Source: Ectocarpus siliculosus
Lineage: Eukaryota; Sar; Phaeophyceae; Ectocarpales; Ectocarpaceae
Direction of reading: 5' to 3'
Length of the DNA: 64,000 bases
Assembly: GCA_000310025.1 (NCBI GenBank)
Contig: FN649750.1
Location: forward strand, 4,195,246 to 4,259,245
The translations under genes and the position numbers were made by a program. The notes under the pieces were generated by a model that was given only the letters and a program-made list of their open reading frames with translations, had not been told where the DNA came from and did not search any database. Numbering within the stretch: position 1 is the stretch's first letter; each line of letters opens with the position of its first letter. Of the stretch, positions 22,741-37,700 are shown in pieces.

Positions 22741-25700
22741 GTGAGCAAGGGTGCCGCCTGCTGTTGGCCGTATTCATGTTGGCTGAAAGGAGCTATCCTC
22801 CGCCCGTCCGTTGGACAGGACCCTCCCACGGTGTGTGTCGTCATAATGGTATCGGCTGTTCATGCTGCTGAGTCTTTTCTCGGAATTGGCATGCTCGTGA
22901 AACATTTACAATCAGATAGTGCGACGATACTTTGACATCGAATACCTCCAGAAAGAACGACGAGTCTTTCGGTGTGAGCAGCCTGGTCGATGCGGGAACC
23001 GCTCCTCCCGAGTCTAAACAACGGGTCGTATTGGTAGTGGCCTGTAGCGAAGTGTACAAAACTTCCTTCAACTTTCACGCATACTGAACCGCTTTTCCAA
23101 GAAATGCTTCGCTTCAGATCGAATCGGTACAGAATATCGGACACACCTTCTCCAAGCCCCATTCTTATGTGCCTTGAGTGGCCCCTCTCCGGAAACATTT
23201 CGAAACGGAGGGCCACCGCGAAACGTTTCCGGAGACGGGCCACTAATGCCACAAGAGAGAATGGGGCTTGGAGGAGCTTTGTCGGCCGTTGTGCACAGGT
23301 TGGCTCTGCAGAAACAAGATTCGTCAGAAACAAGCCGACTACTGATCCCCGGCCAAAATTGTACTCCATATTATCTGCGGGAAACAACTCTACAGTGTTC
23401 CCTTGTATCCGACACATCTTTCTCTTCAGATCGAATCTGAAAAGAACGACCGACAAAGCTTCTCCAATCCTCAATCTCTTGTGGCTTGAGTGGCCCCCCT
23501 CCGACAGCATTTCGTAGTGGCGCTCCATTTCGCGCGCCCCACGACGAAGCGAAATTTATTGTGGTGATCGTGAAATGGCGCGTAAATACGAAACGTTTCC
23601 GGAGAGGGGCCACTTGAGCCACAATAGATTGGGGCTTGCAGGAGATTTGTCGGTCATTCTGTCCCGGTTCGATCTGAAGAAAAAGATTCGTCGGAAACAA
23701 GGTGACCAGTGATCCCCGGCCAAAGCTTGTACTCCATCAAATCAACGGGGCACAACTCTACAGTGTTCTCTCCCCCCCCCCCCCCCCCCCTGTCCACCCC
23801 TTTCCCCGACCCCCTTATCCTTAAACCCACCCTTGTTTTCGNNNNNNNNNNNNNNNNNNNNNNNNNNNNNNNNNNNNNNNNNNNNNNNNNNNNNNNNNNN
23901 NNNNNNNNNNNNNNNNNNNNNNNNNNNNNNNNNNNNNNNNNCCCCCCCCCCCCCCCCCCCCGTGTCCACCCTTTTCCCGTACGCTCTATCGTCTACACTC
24001 ACCGTTGTTTCTGGCTTCTGGCAAGATACCGTCCAACACGTCGTGACTGTTCCACCCCACCATTGCCATGTGAATCGTTTCAACTTGATCCCCGTTCGTT
24101 TCCCTTGCACCTCTTTGGGTGCGCGTACGTTGATTGGGGATGATTCCAGTCCATCACCGTGTCCGATGCAAGCGCGGGATCGTTCATGGTCACCCTCGAC
24201 CTCACGGCTAGTGGGGGCTCCGTGCAAACGTCGGGGGAAATTGCCTACAATGCCGACGCGACCGGCGGGCGTACTAGCGTCCAGGGCATCCTCGAGGTAA
24301 ATGGTTAATAGTTGTTAGCCTAACCCTTTGTCCTGTATTGTGAGCAGGGAGTGGGGAAGGTAGCCGGGGGGATTTCGTTGTTCTCCAGTCGATGTGTTGT
24401 TGACCGTCCACGAACTTGGTGGATGAACATATGCTTGTGATGACGCCGCTTTGTTCGCTTACCCAATCATGTGGCTATTGGTTGGTTTGTTGGGCTCAGG
24501 TAGCTCGTAGCCTCGCAGACCAACTTTGTTTCCGTTCTTCCTCGCTTCAACCACCACCGTCTCGGATAATCGTATCAGTACCGTGATTCACAACGACCTC
24601 GTGTGCGGCAGTTTCCTCCACCGAACCGTTCGCTCTTATCGGAACCCCATGTTTTGATCCATGATTATTCGTTCTACCTCTACATTTCCGTTTTACAACC
24701 TGCACAGGCGATGAAAAACCTTGGCCCGGATTCCATTCACAACGTCACGTCTACCTACGACCTCGTATCCGGGTCGACCTACACCTACACGTGGAACGTA
24801 ACCTTTTCGGCGGCCTTCGGCGATGTCCCGGAGATGTTTATCGGAGAAGCTGATGCCGACCTTTCGTCCGTCGGTGCGGACGTCAACATCGCTACCGTGC
24901 AGGTATGCCGTTGCACAGCTGCGAAGTAAACCCCTGGGTGTCCCTCGTAGGTAGGTCTGGAAACGAAGGGAACTGTGAAAGGCGGGGCACAACGCTTACG
25001 CTATTGTTTGTAAAAGATTGTCGGTGCCTATCATCGTAGGTCTTGGCAGGGGAAAAAGCAAGCGTTGATGTTCCTTCACTTAAGAGTGTGGAGGGGGTCA
25101 ACATCGCCCCGGCCATCAATCGATGCAGTAGTGGTAGTGAAGGAATAGCAAGGAACATTGAGTTCGACGTTCAAAACCTGAACGTGTCATGCAGCTCCAA
25201 TGGTCACCAACATCTGCCCTTCGCCCACAATAAGCGCCTGACACAACGATATGTACCCACAGGATGGCAACGTCATCGGTGGAGACTTTCGCCTGGGCTT
25301 CAGCGGCTACACGACATCGACCATTTCCTACGATGCCACTGCGTCTGAGCTCGGCAAGGCTCTTGCTGACCTACCTAGCATCGATTCCGTCGATGTGAGT
25401 ACCCGACAATTTCAAACCAATCTCTTTGCGATCATGCGATCAGAGTACCAGTACACTCTGCAAATACTGTCTAGCCGCATGCAGGGAAATGGTTTGGTGG
25501 ATCACAGCTTCGGTGCGAAAAACGTACTTGCATCAACGTGCCACAGCCTTTCGTTCCCCCTTCATGCGGGCACAAAGAGTATTTAGAATAGCTAGCATGG
25601 ACGCCCACCTTGCTTGCGTCACGAAATCCTGACCAACTACATTTTTCTGCCAAAAACAAACAACAGGTGGAGCGTTTGGGCCCAGATGACCAGGGCGGTT

Positions 25701-28700
25701 TCAACTGGACGGTAACCTTCACCAGCGACAACCAGGATGGCGACCTTCCCCTGCTTACCGTTGAAGCAGACGACATCACGGCAACGGGCGCGTTCATGGA
25801 GGTGTACTCGCTGGAGGATGGCAGCTATCTTGGCGGTTTCGTGAATGTTACGTTTGCTGGGAATTCGAGCCAGGTTGCGGCCAACGCGACGGCGGAGGAG
25901 ATGCGGGTTGCCCTAGAGGCCCTCGGCACTGGAGGCCTGGCTGTCTCCAGAGAAGGTATACCAGTCAACCGTATGCTAACAGATTTATAAATTTTTCTTT
26001 TGGGGTTCATTGAGGTTCGCTGGGATGTTCGAGTTTTGGTCACACCACAGCTGGTGTAGCGAGCTGTGCGTTGGTCCTGCCTGCCTGCTTTATTTTTTCA
26101 TCTTGCATCACACCACTGCTGTGCTCACATGAACCCACTCCAACAGGGATTTCTTGTATCCTGTATTCATTTTTCCTGCTTTGTGTTTCGTTCTCAGCTT
26201 CGAACGCTGGTGTTTTCTTCGTCGGCTAAGATGTGTTGGTGCACAACCTTGTTGCTTCACTTGTCTTGTTCGCTGAGGTGGGAAACACCCCAATAGCGCA
26301 GCAGCAATCTGCAGCAGAAAGCTTTGGTTTCTCGGTGGAGGCTGTAGCATCGTGCGAGTTTGCAACAGAGTCCAGGCCCATTTGATCAATGTGGGATTGG
26401 GTTACACAGTGTTCAGAATGTCTGCCCTTGCATTATCGACTGATTCCTGATGCCCCAGAGAAAGTTGGTAGAACCGCCGGTTCACTGCTGCAGGGCAGCA
26501 ATGGCCTGAACCCACACCTCCAAACTATCAGGTATATAATTGAGCTGACTAGCGTTACGGTAAACCGAGTAAATCAAATATTTTCTCGCACGTCTGTCTC
26601 TCCGTGCCGCTGGACTGGTGAACACGATGGATTAATGGCGGGCAAACGCTTCCAGGCCCGGATAACCAACAAGGCTACGTCTGGACGGTGAGTGCCAATT
26701 TGTTACAGGTTTGACCCGTTGCTATCGTCTCTTGGTTGGTATCACTATGTGAGTGCTGTTGTTTCGGGAGCCTGGTTGTGGGGGCGTTCCTAGTGTTGCA
26801 GTTGCTGTAGCTTCGCTGGCGCGGGTGTTCGTAGCCTGACGCCTTTCTCTCCGTCTGGATGACCGATGACCACCCGATTTCACCGCTATCTAGGTGAACT
26901 TTCTAGAGACGGAGGGAGACGTTGACATAATCGAGGTGCATGGGCCAGACCTCACGGGAGACGGGAGCGCCGTTGTTTCCGAGGAGGTATGACATCAGGC
27001 GCAGTCTTATCTGCTCTCTACAAGTGTTGAAAGTTTACCGCGTACAGGTTTGCTTTTCTTTAGATTGCCAAGACCTCGGTACTAAACCTCTACAAGCACG
27101 TGCAGACGTCGTCAAGACGAAACGTTGGATGGATGCCTCTGTGGGGAGAGTAACTTCGAAGCACGTCGCATCTTCCCCACCATGGCGGGCCTGTATCGTT
27201 AGACATGCTGCTGCCAAGAAACCCTGATATGTTGTGCAATGGCATGCCAAGAACCCTGATTGTTTTGCAATAGCACACGACAGCGGATCCGAGTGGACGT
27301 GGCACACCAACAAGCTGAGTTCAATCATCACATTTTGTAAGGTATCCATGTTGGCAAGCTCAGGTCAAGATTGTTTTTGATCTTGTTTTCATGGCGTTTC
27401 AAAAACCCCGCGACAGGTTCGCAAGGGTACCTGGCAGGAGATCCAGACCATAGTGGTCACTGCCGCGAACGACCTGTTGGCCGTGGACAACTCTACGTAT
27501 TTCGTTCTTTCCTTCGGGGGTGAGGTGACCGGTCCTATCTTGGCCAACGGCAATGGAAGCTGCGAGCCCGCCGTTTCCGAGGTTCAAGTTATATCAACGT
27601 CCACATCCGGTGAGGGCAACGCGCAGCCTTTGCTGTTTGTCGGAAAATGCCTAGCAGTGTTTGTGTTTCGTTGGACTACTCTGCACTACTTGTAGTACTT
27701 GCTGCACGTGCAGATAATGGCTGTTCCCGCGACAAGTTACAATGTATAGCCCGTGTGTTGTCGCATGATTTTCAATGCCTCTGTCACCAACAGAGAACAG
27801 CTTGTTGAGCCCAGAATTCGTCTTTTCAACCAATGTTATTAACGAATACTGTTGCTTGGGACGATCGCCACATTCGTGGTTTCTTGCCAAACCTCGAACC
27901 TTGCTCCGTGGCTCTAGAAACTGTGACTAACTATTATGGGTTCCGGACGCACGCGTCCCACGCCATTTGGAGAGTTGCGAGCTGGAACGATACCCATGCT
28001 GTTTTCGGATACATTTTTGCAGAAAACATACCATATGTGAGAGGGCGGGCGGCGTGCACAGGTTCCACAGGTTTTCTACCGATACATATCCATCCAATTG
28101 CGCTAGTTCGTGTGTACACAGAGGGAAGAGAGTGCTGAACTCTTCTCGCATTAAAAGTCGAAGGCAAAGCACCGCAGAAGGGGAAGGTAGAGAGTACTCT
28201 CCTGTGTGGCCACGGGTTGGAGTAAAGGGGACTAGTCCTGTGAGCGCTGATTTGAAGTGAAGACAAAAAAAAAAACAAATGTCGAAAGCGCAAACCTCGG
28301 ATCGTGTGGCACTATTGACGCTTTGATGTCCTAGGGTAAGCGGTCAAACTTCTTGTCGTGCTGCTACAATCCGCAGATACTACTTCTGCGGGCGGAGATG
28401 CGCACGTCTCATACGGCCTAGCTTTCCAGCTGGTGTTCTACTCCAGAGACGGCATGGTGGCTTTGAGCGACACCATTGATGCCAACCCTTCGTTCGGCGA
28501 CTGTTCCGAGCCTGCAGAGTCCATCCAAGACGCTCTAAGAGAGGTGCTTCCCACAGGGCGAACATCTGGTTTTGCTGTGTTTGTCTCGAGCGCCCCTGGG
28601 AATTCGTCGGGGTTACCTTCCAATGCCGTTTTCGTGTGAAATATAGACGGGGTGATCCAGCAACATTTCCTGACCATATTGAAAAACTACGTACAATGTG

Positions 28701-31700
28701 CATCATATGGCCGTTCAACTAGTCGCGTTGCATTCAAGCGCAACGACAGAAACATCTGTCGTGGTGGAGAATGTATTTGCATTTTCTTCGTGTCAAGCGG
28801 CAGCATCTACTGTCTCGGCTGTACTCTTCCAAGTACGTGACACCCTTGAACATTCCGGCACCTTTTCGTGGACGGAGATCGCATGGATAAAAAAAAACAG
28901 CGGCGTGGATACAACCATTGCCTTCACATCGGTGCTGCTACTGCTACACACAGGTGGAAGGACTAGCAGGCGTTACCGTCAGCTCCAATAGCACCAGTGC
29001 CGGTGACTCTTGCGACTGGTTCGTGACCTTCACGGACACACCCGGAAATCAGGACCAGGTACAGCGGGTGGTGGATGGCTGGGAAAAGATGGCGGATAAA
29101 AACGTACATGTTCGGGTTGATACATTGTCAATACCAATGCTGGTGAGCGCATTTCCATCGTCCGTGAGCTTTAGTTGAGAGTGCACGGTGCTTCTGAGGG
29201 GTGACGAGATGTTTGTAGTCTTTGAATGGTCGGACAGAGCAACGTTCTTGGTTTACCATAGGGGGGAGAGAATCAACCATGCCCTCTTCTTCGCAGCCTG
29301 ACCCGCCATTGCAAGCAGAGAGGCAGGTGCCAGTGCCAACGCACTCTTCAGCGAACGGCAATCATCTCCATGCAGCTGTTTTTTTTAACACTTACATGAA
29401 AAAAACGTACGCATGTTGTATGGATACACTGTGGCAGATGGCTGTGGTGATTGACACCGAGGGACCGGCATCTTCGGTAACGTTTGGGGATGACACCGTG
29501 ACGGTGGGGACGCTCATCAACGGAACCGTTGACTCCATCAAGCTTGAACTGGAACTGCTCCCTGCCGTTGGCGAGGTATGTCCGCGCGCTTATCATCAAC
29601 GCGCTCATGTCTTACTGTACCGATCACAAATTGCAGCCGCTCGAACCCGACAACGCCCTCTCTTGTATAGAAGTATGCTTGGATTCTGACACTCAACTCA
29701 AAGCTTGGTTGTTCCGTATCTGTTTTCAGTGTGCTTCTTGGCCGTCTTCTCCCATCGTTGTCGCAGCTCTTGTGCGACGTCGCCGTAATGACATCGGATG
29801 CAATCTCCTTTCCGGCTGCCACACGTATGTTCTCGCCCGCGGTATACCCGTAGCCTCATTGCTGTTGCATATTGCATTCTTCCCCTGCCCACTACACATG
29901 TCTCCTATCCCCTGTCCTCCTTCAAGGTAACCGTTCACGCTCGAGAGAACGAAACCACCAGCGAGACATGCACCTGGGACTTAGTGTTTGAAACAAACAC
30001 GGGGCTGGAAGGAGACGGTGGCGAACTGCCCCTGATCACGGCTGCCTTCTACAACATCACCAACTCGAGCTACTCCGATCTCGACACCACCGTAACACAG
30101 GTACCGACACCACCGTTGGGCTGTGGGAAGATGCTCACTTTGTAGCTTTGCCGTAACGATATATTGTAGTTTACGTACGTACTGCAATGTTGGGTGTGGT
30201 GTCGATAGTTCCTCGTGCTCATGACGGCTCTCTACGCAGCATCTTGTTGTTTACATCGTTCCTCGTAAGTAGCTAATCGAGCGGGCACCAGCCAGCCACA
30301 GAAAACAACATGAAGAGAGCCGTCCGCACTATAACGGTCTGGGCCATCTCCCGGTCATCTTTATCGCCGGTACTCTCCACGATGACCCCATCTCTATACC
30401 GTACAAGTAGAAGTGGCAACGGGAACAGACTATCAGAAATACATTACCAACAGTATTCGGCACCCCGTTGGTCATGTGTTGTCCGTCACAACCTCCTGGT
30501 TCCATGTTGTCCGTTTGGAGACAAAGCGGTCGGCAGGTACGGACCCGGTAGCACTGCCTCTATCGCCAATACGCAATCAAGGTTGTCTGCCTGCTCCGAA
30601 GTCTACAGTGTGTTAAGTTTCCAGTAAGGCAGCGCATCGAAGTGAAAGTATTTTTTCGGCACGGCGTGACCCTTTCTCGGGTTTTCCCATGCAGGACATG
30701 CACGAGATAGTGGTCTCCAGGAACCGGTCTGGAACTAGCGTCCACCTCGGCGGAGATTTCGCCCTGTCGCTAGATGGGTCGAGGTCTCAGTATCTCCCCA
30801 GCAACGCATCGGCCAGGGACGTTAAGCTAGCCCTCGAGGCGCTTGACACTGTGGGGACAGTGGATGTCGAGAGATACGACGGCGACGAGGAGGTGAGTGG
30901 AACGGTTCTCCTCCAGCACTTCTCTCAACACGGTTCTGATTCATTGAACCTTTTTTGTTGAACCCGGTCGCAGTGTTTCCTTCAATACATCATGCGAAAT
31001 CGTCGAGCGGTTTTTGCCCACCACATATTCAAGAGATTGTCGTTCAAGACTGTTTACCAGCAGTTCAAACGACAGCGATGTTTTCGGTGGATTTGTGTAA
31101 CCTTTCCGTGTGTAACTGGCCGTTTGACTTCATTCCGCAACCCGGGTTCCGAAGAGTCTGCATCGGATACACTCGTGGGTTTCGCGAGAAAGTCGTTGTT
31201 GTTCACGGTGGCATGTGGAAGTTACGCTTCATGCGTAACAGCGAAACGGGTCCGGCCCGGGGCGTTCACAAAAGTCGTGCTTAGCGCATGTCTGGTCGAA
31301 CAACCTATGGTTCTCCACGACTGCGACTAGGGACTAAGAGGCAATAGCAGCCTGAGCTTGGTCGCCATTGCAGACAGCCCAGCTACACACCCAACTGACA
31401 CGCACAGTTTTCACGCCGCCCGTGAAACCACCATTCAACGAATTTTCGCGTCAACTTTCGCTGTGTTTTGATAGGTGTACGCCGGATACACGTGGATAGT
31501 TACCTTCAACACCGACCTCGGCGACGTCAGTAGCCTTACCGCTGACACCATGTCCATGACCGGTTCAGCACCTGTCCTCGCGGTTTCTGAAAGCGTCAAG
31601 GGCGTGGGCCCCTCCTTCGCATCCCTGGATCCCTACAACTCCTTGCCCCTGGGCTCGGCCACTCTGACCGACCTGTCAGACTTGTCTATGTCCGTGGCCG

Positions 31701-34700
31701 GATTGGAGGAAGGGGTCGCGTATTATTTCCGCGTGACGGCGTCCAACTACATCGGATCAGGTACGGCTTTGTGGTAGTGCTTATTGTCGTCTACGCCTTT
31801 GTTTTTGGATCTGATCATCGCTTTGCCGCCATGGCTTTGCATGTCGGTGTCGTCTCCACGCTGAACATCGTCGCCCCACCTTTTTGGTTGTGAGGTTAAT
31901 CCTACTGGATGCTGCTGTCGTTGTTGCTGTCGTCCTTGCTGCTAACTTCGTCTTTGTTTTTTTGTTGCCGTGGGGTTCCTTGCAGGGCCTCCTGCGGTGG
32001 CGGAGACACCATACGCTATTCCTCTCCCGCAACCCAGCCAGCCCCCGTCCAACATCACGTTAGAGGCTGTAGATGGCAGCACCCTTAGAGTCGACTTCAG
32101 CCCTCCTTCCTCCACCGGTGGAGAAGAAGTCGACAGGTAACACGAAACACTTGCTACACGAGTAGCACCGGAAATCGAGAGCAAGTTGTGATACAGGGTA
32201 GTGTGTGTTTTGAAGATGATATTATAGCGAAAGGTCTGCAGTGCCCTACAAAAGAAGGAGGTGTGTCTTCAATCTTTCCTTGTCCACCGGCGATAATCGC
32301 CGGCAACACGTCTATGAGAGATACATCACAGGTAGCAGGCTTGTAACAAGGATCACATACGAGGATTTTTTTTTCCTGTAGGATTTGAAAAGGTGCCACT
32401 TTTTGTTCGCAGCCACCATCCTGAAGCTTGACCATTCGTCCGGCGTGCAGAGTCCGACATGTTTCCTCCCCCAAAGGCCCGTAGCCCTCACCGACTCCCG
32501 CAGTTCTCCTTGCAAGAGTGAGTCACCCTGCACCGTCACAATGCGTTTTCGATCATCGCTACTCTTCAACCTTACCTCGATGGGCTCGCCCGAACCAGCT
32601 ACCGCGTGGAGTACTCGACGTCCCCATTCTTCGAGGAGGCCCAAGCCCTGACCATCTCCTGCGAGTCAGAGCCGGAGGTGCAGGTAGTCACCACCAACGC
32701 CACCGCCGTGCCTGAAGTCCAGCTTTTGCACCTCAAGATGGACGACAACTTTACCGCCGACTATCCCGGGACGACGGTCTTCGAGGTCCAGGCAAGTGTG
32801 ACTCTAAAGGAAACGTGGTGTGGCTCTCAACGGTGTGTTCTAAATTGAAGTACAGGATAGTCGACTGTGCAGGTGAATTCCGTTTGCATCATGAGAGCAT
32901 ATGGGAGCGGTGAATACTGTCGCAGCGGGACGTACAATGGCCCCACGGTACATGGCCTACATTGTAGCCGCATGCCGAGGTCGTTCTAACAAGCAACTCC
33001 GAGCCCTGCCCCGCATTCAGAAAGAACCAACACGAGCGAAAGTTCGTTGGTGGGGTTCACACTGAAGCACACGCCCCGGCGCCAATTTGAGGGACGTCTC
33101 CCCAATGGCCCAACTTTCAACGGCGAGCAGTGATGACTTTGCCCCCGCCTTCAACCTTCGAATTGAACAAACAGGAAGTATCGTGCGACGCTAGCGCGGG
33201 CACGTTCACGCTAACCTTCGACGGTGCAGAGACCGACAGCATCAGCTTCGACGCCGATGAAGCCGGAGTGATCTCCGCTTTGGAAGAGATCTCCACGATC
33301 TCCGAAGTCAACGTCACCTTCAAAGACGGAGTTTCGCAGGCCTGTCAGGCCTACCCTTCGTCTCTGGGTTTCAACGTCACCTTTTTGGAGGCTGTTTACT
33401 ACCGGGGAGATGTCCCACTCATGACTTCAAACATCGACAACCTAGAGGTATGCACATCAGACGTTGACTGGAACATCGTTTGCTCAGGGTTGAAGTCAGG
33501 CACCTCATGCGTGCTGCCTTCAGATACGCCGCGTCGGTTGGGTTGAACGTGATAATTCCTCTTGACGTACTATCTGTCGAGTTCTAGGTATCCGATGAGG
33601 CGGCCTTTCTGCCTTTTTCGATCATCAAGGGGAACGCAGGATGACCCTACAATAACACGGTTCTCAACCACTGAGTAATGTACCTTCTCAATAGTTGGGG
33701 AGGTTTGCAGCTTGGGGAAGGTCACCTCGCGCGTCGGTGCTCGTGAGTTTGCTACAGCGACGGTAGTAGTTGGAGCTCTGCAGCACACAGCGAGCCCAAT
33801 AAGGGCGGAGTTTTGAGAAGACTGCAGTTTAAGATATTTCGACGTTCTGCATTTCGTACTACGTTAGGGTGCTCGGCGCGCGGACGTGACGGAGGTGTCG
33901 AAGGGATACGCCAGCATGGGAGGCACTTTCAAGCTTACCTTCAACGGACACACCACGGATATCATCAGCTACAACGCCGGCGCAGCCGATATTCAGGTAG
34001 AGTATACCCGGTACCTGGGGAACTGTCTTTAATGCTACATGACTGTAGCTGTAGTACCTCATTGAAAAGGGATCGATTCGGTGATAGGCTGGAGTTCACA
34101 GAATGCCTGGCAAGGCTCGTGAGGGCGAACTATCAAAGGTGACAGTCGAAGCCTGCGCCACAAGATGTATGTTTGTTGGTGTTTCATTGGCTCTCTCTCT
34201 TTCTGCGTAGCCCAAGCCCGTACGGCCGTCCCATGCACGTTCTCCATGACGTCCATCCACTAACCATGCCGAAGTTGGAGCCCAAGGATGCGATTCGAAT
34301 AATGGCAGGAATGTCATTGAACCCTCCTTGCAGCCAATCTATCTCGGAACTGCCCAACATATTTTACACTGTGACGACCGTGCTCGAACCGTTTCCCCTT
34401 CACTCTCTGGATTGTGCGACTCATTTCGAAACCTAGGCGGAACTCGAAGCCCTAGACCCGATTGGCTATCTCGGCGTCAACGTCACCTCGGCGGGTCTCA
34501 GTGCGCAGTACGAGAAGATGTGGCGAGTGTCGTTTGTCGGCTCCACCGTGGAAGGCGATGTGGAAGCGATGCAGGTGAACCATTCAAACATACTTTTTCA
34601 CCTTTGGCGACGCAAGAAGGTGCTGTTGTTTGTCACAACATATTGCGGGTAGGTTACTGTGTTGCTTGTAGGGGGGTGGTCCGGAAACAGATGAAAAGTG

Positions 34701-37700
34701 AAAGTTGACGGCGTTGTTTCTTCACGCGGGAACCAAGGTCGGGGCTGCGTCAGTGGTGCATCGCAGCCGTTTCAAGCTCGGAGGCTTTACCGACGTGGAA
34801 GGAAACAGCGCGATTGATGCCAGGAAACTTCGTCCAAACCATCACTACGTAAACCAAAGGAGAAATTTTGAAAACATATAGAATAGCTTGGTCTTGACGT
34901 TCGTATTCTCGACTCTGTTTTGCTGATGACTGCTGCTGCACGCATAATGTCCCACGTAAACGTTCACGGGAGATTCTAGAAATACAGCGACACCTTGGCT
35001 AAGTTTGTCCCATATTTTTTCAGCTCAACCCGTCGACAGAGAGTCGATTACTTCACTGCTGAAGTACCAAGGTTCAGGTTTGAGTCGCTGTTCGTTTTGC
35101 TTGCACGTTCGTCGATTTTTGACGTTTCGTACACACTGAAATTTGCCACGTACTGTTCAGGCTCTGGACTACAACACCGCCTTGACGGGCAACGGTGCTG
35201 CAGTTGCGATCTACGCGGATGGAGAGGAGACTTCCTCGGACAGACGAGGCGCAGACCCCTCGGTTGTCGGCAACCAGCTGTCAGGCACCTTCACGCTCAC
35301 GCTGAGAGGATGGGAGACAGAGGTAGGAGCATCTGAGGGCATCAACGAATGCGGACGAGAGAAATAAACACCGTCCAAGTTGCAACGTACTTTCGAAACG
35401 CTCACGGCAAGATCCTGAAACATAAGAAATAATGTGTCCGGGGGGTTTTACCAGAACGTCTCGGCGAAGAGGAATCACAGCAACTTTGTCACTACTAGTG
35501 CTGGTCGTGGGGGGGTTCTCTCAGGTAGGATTGCGTGGCTTGGTCGGTGTAAGGGTGGCAACAAGAAAGGGTGGGAAGACACGGCCAGGATCGCAAGCAT
35601 GTTGAGGAAGAGTACGGCAACGTTTACTCTGATCAGCGAACAATCTTCTAGAATGTCTGATTGTGTTTCGAGTAGAGCACAAAGCCCTGAATGCGGCTGG
35701 CGCAGGTGGGTATCATGGTGTTTCGGCATGCCGTATCCAACATCAGCATGTAGCCAGAAACGTCGATGAAAAGCACAACCAAGTTTCCGGCTTCCAGCCC
35801 ACAGAGCATGCTCACCGACCACCTGCTCCCCCTTTCGCCTTGTCCTATAACTCTCAGAGCATCGACTTCAACGCCGCCGACACCGAGATGGAACTGGCTC
35901 TCGAAGCCCTGCCCAACGTAGGCTCTGTGTCCGTCAACCGCAAGGGGCCCGACGGACAGCTCGGCTACTCCTGGTATGTCACGTTCGTGGAAAACCCTGG
36001 ATCATTCCCAGCGGGGTCCGGGGACGTAGCTCTCCTGTCTACGGACTCTTCTTCCCTGGGCGGGGACGGGGCCTGGTGTACGGTGGAAGAGATGTCTGCG
36101 GGCACCCCGGAGCTGTCGGGAGCGTTTGTCCTTGCGTTTACAGCGAGTGACGATGGTGGCAGTGGCGGAGTGACGCGCTACACGGACGAGCTGCCGTACA
36201 ACTCCTTGGCTGAAGAGGTGCGGCCTTTGGCATTGGTCGTACATGTTCATGTGTGCCCTCCGACCTGCCTTTGGTGTAAACGATACCTTGAGCTGCGGCT
36301 CTCCGATATCAATGCTACGGGCGACTTAGAGACCCACGACGTCGTTGATACGACCAGACACGCTCTCAAACAGTCACACAAGTCACACAAGTCACACATT
36401 GTGCACAGAACTTAAGGTCCCGACTTCAAAATAACTGACGGGTGGCCTGTTGCCAGAAACACACGACGTGGTGACAACCATGCCTTTGATTCCACCACTA
36501 TTCCAACCGCAACTTGAACAAGCATCGCCTGCTCGTGGTAGCAAATCATTCTTGTAGTATGTGTCCGATATTCTGCGCGTCAAAGCATCATTCGTAGCAC
36601 CAGATGATAAAACACGAAATTACCGCAACAGGTGGAGGCAAGCCTCGAAGCCCTGGACGAGGTGGGCAACGTGGTCGTCACGCGGACGACGCACACCGAC
36701 GGTTACACGTGGACCGTGACCTTCGCATCCTGCCGAGCAAATGACACATCCGGTGCCGACGTGTGCAATACCGGAGACGTAGAGCTGATTTCCTTCGCGG
36801 CCAACGGAAGCCTATCCGGGTGTTATGGCGGGAGCGGGCCGGCGTCGTCGTCTATGGTGGTGGTTAACGGGTCTGCTGGGGAGGAAGTCGACATGATGGA
36901 TCTCTCGGACGGTCCCCCGTACAGGTGAACAACAAACTTGAACTGCTGATTGCATTATTTGAAATCGAAACAAACACCCAGAACTGAGTTGAAGGACACA
37001 TAGGCTGCTTGCATGATAGCGACACTGAAAGCCACACAGCAGATGCCATTTTCTGTTTTTTGTACCGCTCCGTGTGCACAAGAAGTTCGACATGATGGGC
37101 GTGCGACACGACCCTCCATACAAAATCTGTTTTACTTGGTTGTTTTGAGCTAGGTCCGTTCCCCACACCAGGTATAACGACTAGCAAGGGAAAAAATCGT
37201 TGTTCGCTGGCGTTTGTCACGACCACGTCTGGACATCGCTGTCGTGCCTTTGGACGCCGAATCGTATCCAACAGGCACGACATTACGGGATTAGAAGCCG
37301 GCACAGCCATTTACGCGAGGGTGAGCGCCCACACGCTCATGTCCTACGGGTACGCCGGCCTGTCCAAGCCAGAGTTTGCGACTCCTTCGAATGTGCAGCC
37401 AGGCCCCCCCGCGGCCGTACGCCTCGTGGAAACCTCCGAGTCATCGATCGCGGTTGAGTGGGACCATCCCACCGTGGACGGAGGGGCAGACATTGCCGGG
37501 TACGAGCTGTGGATGGGAGAATGGGCGACTTCTAGCTTCCGGCTTGTGTACGATGGAGTGGATGACGAAGATACTACGTCCTTCACCGTCGACACCAGGT
37601 AAAGTTGCACGACATATTAGTTTCGCGCAACATGTCACAGGACGATGTTGATCTAGGGGAAATTGTTTTGCCCGTGGAACATGTTTATTGATAACGATCC

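Larger units (their letters stand above)
22741..24149 (+). other. giant gene intron 2, repeat-rich, with assembly gap
   Basis: A 1.4-kb intron between exons ending EVQ|GTGAGC and starting CCAG|TCC. It holds two foldback elements, long C-runs and a 100-base gap of unknown bases. Confidence 0.75.

Noticed and set aside
28544-28640. extension of exon 11 past its donor
   Set aside because: The frame runs on to a stop, but splicing at GAG|GTGCTT joins exon 12 in phase and restores the unit pattern (IQDALREVEGLAG).
31781-32184. minus-strand frames rich in R and T
   Set aside because: They lie over an intron and an FN3 exon of the giant gene and show only shadow composition.
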